Part shown: piece after piece, positions 61,725-64,000 of the stretch
How positions within the stretch are numbered: the stretch's first letter is position 1
Layout: each line of letters starts with the position of its first letter
From: AB-137-C09 sp964458185
GTDB taxonomy: Bacteria > Pseudomonadota > Zetaproteobacteria > Mariprofundales > Mariprofundaceae
Direction of reading: 5' to 3'
Length of the DNA stretch: 64,000 nucleotides
Assembly (NCBI GenBank): GCA_964458185.1
Contig: CAYWFG010000010.1
Coordinates: forward strand, 1-64,000
The notes under the pieces: model-generated
What the model saw: only the letters and a program-made list of their open reading frames with translations
What the model was told of the DNA's origin: nothing
Database searches by the model: none
Program-made: the position numbers and the translations under genes

Positions 61725-61753
61725 ATCTTTTACCAAAATCTTGGAAAAACAGT

Positions 61754-63037
61754 TTGACAGCGAATAGAGTACCTCAACAAGGCGATGCACCGCTAACAGT
61801 TACTGCATTAACAGCGTGTATCAAAGAACTCTTAGAACAAGCGTTTCATCATGTGCGAATCACAGGCGAAGTCTCTCGGCTGACACGCGCCAGTTCGGGG
61901 CATTTGTATTTCACCATTAAAGATCAGCATGCTGCTATTTCGGCAGTGGTCTGGCATTCGGCTGCACTGCGATTAAAGGTGATGCCCAAAGAGGGCAATG
62001 CTTTTATTTTTACAGGTCATCTCAACATCTATGCACCGCGAGGTACTTACACGCTGGTCATCACACAGGTAACGGCAATGGGTGAAGGACGTTTGGCAAT
62101 GGCATTAGAACAACGTCGCCAACAATTGGCTGCCCGTGGTTGGTTTGATGTGGCAAAAAAACGTACTCTGCCAACATTTCCCATGCATATTGCCGTGGTT
62201 ACATCGCCTGCTGCCGCTGCGTTGCAAGATGTCTATAAAGTATTGGCAACACGACCTGCTTGGTTGACGATTACTTTGTCGCCATGTTTGGTACAAGGTG
62301 ATGCTGCTGCATCTGATATTGTGCAAGCCATTGCCCGCATCGAACAACAAGGCAATGCCGATGTTGTGTTGCTGGTTCGTGGCGGCGGTAGCTTAGAAGA
62401 TTTATGGTGTTTTAACGATGAATCTGTAGTGAAAGCGGTGGTTGATTGTAGCATTCCTGTCATTACAGGTATTGGTCATGAAATTGATACGACTTTGGTT
62501 GATTTTGCTGCCGATGTGCGTGCTGCTACGCCATCGAATGCAGCTGAGCTTTGTTGCCCTTCACGCCAAGAGTTACGCCAACGATTGCCTGTGATGGTAC
62601 AATGGAAAATGGCATTATTACGGCAAATAAAACAACACCGCGAACAACTCACGTATCAACGTGCTAGCTTACAACATACGTTGAATCGTGAACATGATGA
62701 CCGCCATCATCAATCAGAACGACAACGAGAATTATTATACCATCATGCGACGCATGCCACAGGGCAACAGCGATTAACATTGTTGCATACACGGCAGAAG
62801 CTTGCACCCCATGCGCAACAACATCTTGCTTCTGCTCGTCAACAATGGCAAGCATTGCATAGCCAACTGCATAGTATGAACCCTTGGCATGTGTTGCAAC
62901 GTGGTTATGCTATCGTGCAAGATGATACAGGAACAACGTACAGCCATTTGGCAGCGTTACACGTAGGGCAACGCTTGCGCGTGTGCTTTCATGATGGTCA
63001 AGCAGAGGTGAATATTGAACAACTCCATCCACAATAA
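61754..63037 (+). CDS. xseA: Exodeoxyribonuclease VII large subunit
   Basis: A 427-residue subunit of exonuclease VII, which degrades single-stranded DNA in recombination and repair. The N-terminal OB fold has LTACIKELLEQAFHHVRITGEVSRL and SGHLYFTIKDQHAAISAVVW. The catalytic domain has RGGGSLEDLWCFNDE and TGIGHEIDTTLVDFAADVRAATPSNAAEL. A long coiled coil follows, and the end has HVLQRGYAIVQDD. The start is TTG, with GGAA about 7 nt upstream; no ATG or GTG fits the conserved N terminus. An element copy ends only 47 bp upstream. The xseB subunit is not in view. It overlaps the M23 gene by 23 nt. Confidence 0.93.
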   Translation: MTANRVPQQGDAPLTVTALTACIKELLEQAFHHVRITGEVSRLTRASSGHLYFTIKDQHAAISAVVWHSAALRLKVMPKEGNAFIFTGHLNIYAPRGTYTLVITQVTAMGEGRLAMALEQRRQQLAARGWFDVAKKRTLPTFPMHIAVVTSPAAAALQDVYKVLATRPAWLTITLSPCLVQGDAAASDIVQAIARIEQQGNADVVLLVRGGGSLEDLWCFNDESVVKAVVDCSIPVITGIGHEIDTTLVDFAADVRAATPSNAAELCCPSRQELRQRLPVMVQWKMALLRQIKQHREQLTYQRASLQHTLNREHDDRHHQSERQRELLYHHATHATGQQRLTLLHTRQKLAPHAQQHLASARQQWQALHSQLHSMNPWHVLQRGYAIVQDDTGTTYSHLAALHVGQRLRVCFHDGQAEVNIEQLHPQ

Positions 63038-63860
63038 ATGGTATATTATACCGTTGGCAGCGATCTTGTTGCTTTATACCAATCTGTCGATGGCAGCATC
63101 ATGGACAGCGATACAAGGTGATGTGATTGAAGTAACGGCAACCGATATGCAAGGCGTAGTCACTTTGCAGTGTTTTGGTAAAACATGGCCTGTTAAATCA
63201 ATGGCTGGTGGCGGTGTACATGGCTGGATTGGTGTCGATTTAAAAAAGAAAGCAGGGCATTACCCTATTGTCTGGCAAGGGGCAACAAAACAAACCGATA
63301 GTTTAGAGGTAAAGGCAGGGAGTTTTCGTGTTTCACGCATTACTGTGAAAAAAAGCATGTCACAATTTGATGCCAAAGCCGTTCAACGTATTCGTCATGA
63401 TCAACAATTATTACGGCAAACGTACACCATGACCGTCGATGCTAATCCAGCTATTAAAATGAGTGGCATGCCCGTAAAAGGGATTATATCAACCCCCTTT
63501 GGTGCGCAGCGTTATGTCAATGGCACAGCCAAATCCCCTCATTCAGGGGTAGATATTGCAGCTACCAAAGGAACACCATTGTTAGCCCCGCTTGGCGGCA
63601 AGGTATTGTTGCGTGAAGCCATGTTTTTAAATGGGAATACGGTGGTCATTGGTCATGGCAACGGACTGGTATCAGTCTATTGTCACATGAATGATTTTGC
63701 CGTCAAAAAAGGCGATTGGATCAAAACAGGGCAACAAATAGGCAGTGTCGGGCAGACAGGACGATCAACAGGACCGCATGTGCATTGGGGCGTGCATTTT
63801 GGTGGGGCAAGAGTAAATCCAATAAGCTTACTAAGAAACGAGAAAAAACTTACAAGGTGA
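63015..63860 (+). CDS. M23 family metallopeptidase (LytM-type endopeptidase)
   Basis: A 281-residue exported peptidase. The start is TTG 63015, with AGCAGAGG 6 nt upstream, overlapping xseA by 23 nt. A signal peptide covers about residues 1-28 (cleavage near SMAASW). The N-terminal region is a beta-rich domain. The C-terminal M23 domain (about 160-275) has the zinc ligands HSGVDIA and HVHWGVHFG and the conserved GNTVVIGHGNGLVSVYCHM, so it should be active. It probably cuts peptidoglycan cross-links. Confidence 0.9.
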   Translation: MNNSIHNKWYIIPLAAILLLYTNLSMAASWTAIQGDVIEVTATDMQGVVTLQCFGKTWPVKSMAGGGVHGWIGVDLKKKAGHYPIVWQGATKQTDSLEVKAGSFRVSRITVKKSMSQFDAKAVQRIRHDQQLLRQTYTMTVDANPAIKMSGMPVKGIISTPFGAQRYVNGTAKSPHSGVDIAATKGTPLLAPLGGKVLLREAMFLNGNTVVIGHGNGLVSVYCHMNDFAVKKGDWIKTGQQIGSVGQTGRSTGPHVHWGVHFGGARVNPISLLRNEKKLTR

Positions 63861-63980
63861 TAAAGCATCTTGTTTTTTTACGTTCGTATTCTTCATCCCC
63901 GATCAAATCATTACATGCATTTGTTGCAGTGTTTTCAAAGCCACCATTGGCTCATGTTGCACCAGCCCCATGCCATAACC
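63849..63980 (-). pseudogene. Possible frameshifted SHOCT-like gene end
   Basis: On the minus strand, two frames read MVALKTLQQMH and then, after a one-base shift, DLIGDEEYERKK before a stop at 63849. Joined, they resemble the short C-terminal SHOCT domain (LKxLxxxxxxGLIxxEEYExKK). A stop also breaks the frame just upstream. It could be a decayed gene whose body lies beyond the window. The evidence is thin. Confidence 0.25.
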
Positions 63981-64000
63981 TTATACCCTAATCGTCTTGA

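Larger units (their letters stand above)
61166..61753. other. 588-bp gap with an element copy and no gene
   Basis: No convincing coding region. From 61166 to about 61595 the sequence is AT-rich, has stops in all frames, and shows nothing I recognise. MITE-like element 3 lies at 61596-61707, and the 17-bp motif follows directly at 61708-61724. The upstream part may be a decayed gene. Confidence 0.5.

Overview
The window is a chromosomal stretch from a free-living, moderately AT-rich proteobacterium. The housekeeping genes are proteobacterial in type: glnE, holC, murA-hisG, and an ftsH-folP-glmM order that also holds cdaA and cdaR. The metabolic genes include an NAD-linked [NiFe]-hydrogenase. 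A deep-branching class such as the Zetaproteobacteria would fit, but that is inference. I see no rRNA, tRNA or CRISPR array.

Layout. 0-4.8 kb holds a CheB-CheR hybrid that stops inside its coiled-coil hinge, an alginate-export-type porin, a membrane methyltransferase-like protein and a BrnT-type toxin-antitoxin pair. 5-10.4 kb holds two overlapping pairs: NfeD with an SPFH protein, and a urea/amide-type periplasmic binding protein with a hybrid histidine kinase. 10.5-24.6 kb is mostly housekeeping: glnE, an M16C protease, hisG-murA, malQ with a GH57 glycosidase, ppa, an rsuA-like gene, holC and engB. 24.6-27.3 kb is accessory: a PATAN-like protein, then a segment bounded by inverted repeats that holds a truncated transposase and a DUF2130 protein. 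27.3-33.3 kb has panBC, cvpA with a small zinc-ribbon gene, an alpha-glucan phosphorylase and folE. 33.8-43.1 kb has ftsH-folP-cdaA-cdaR-glmM followed by envelope and hypothetical genes.

The 43.1-55.6 kb block reads as one tightly overlapping operon: nrdA-nrdB-hoxF-hoxU-hoxY-hoxH-hoxW-pyrR-pyrB-pyrC-pyrK. It puts a complete group-3d-like hydrogenase between ribonucleotide reductase and de novo pyrimidine synthesis. Next comes a divergent pair: a class III nucleotide cyclase, and a protein with two cyclic-nucleotide-binding domains and no DNA-binding domain. A lipoprotein, ispG, a second PATAN-like paralogue, xseA and an M23 peptidase complete the window.

A small repeat family links several accessory sites. 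Three 110-170 bp elements (4.8, 18.7 and 61.6 kb) share about 17-bp terminal inverted repeats and carry a REP-like palindrome. A lone terminus lies at 10.4 kb. The same terminal sequence bounds the transposase/DUF2130 segment, so the small elements look like non-autonomous relatives of that insertion sequence. The best candidates for undescribed biology are this DUF2130-carrying segment, the hox genes inside a nucleotide operon, the cyclase/dual-sensor pair, and the PATAN-like paralogues.
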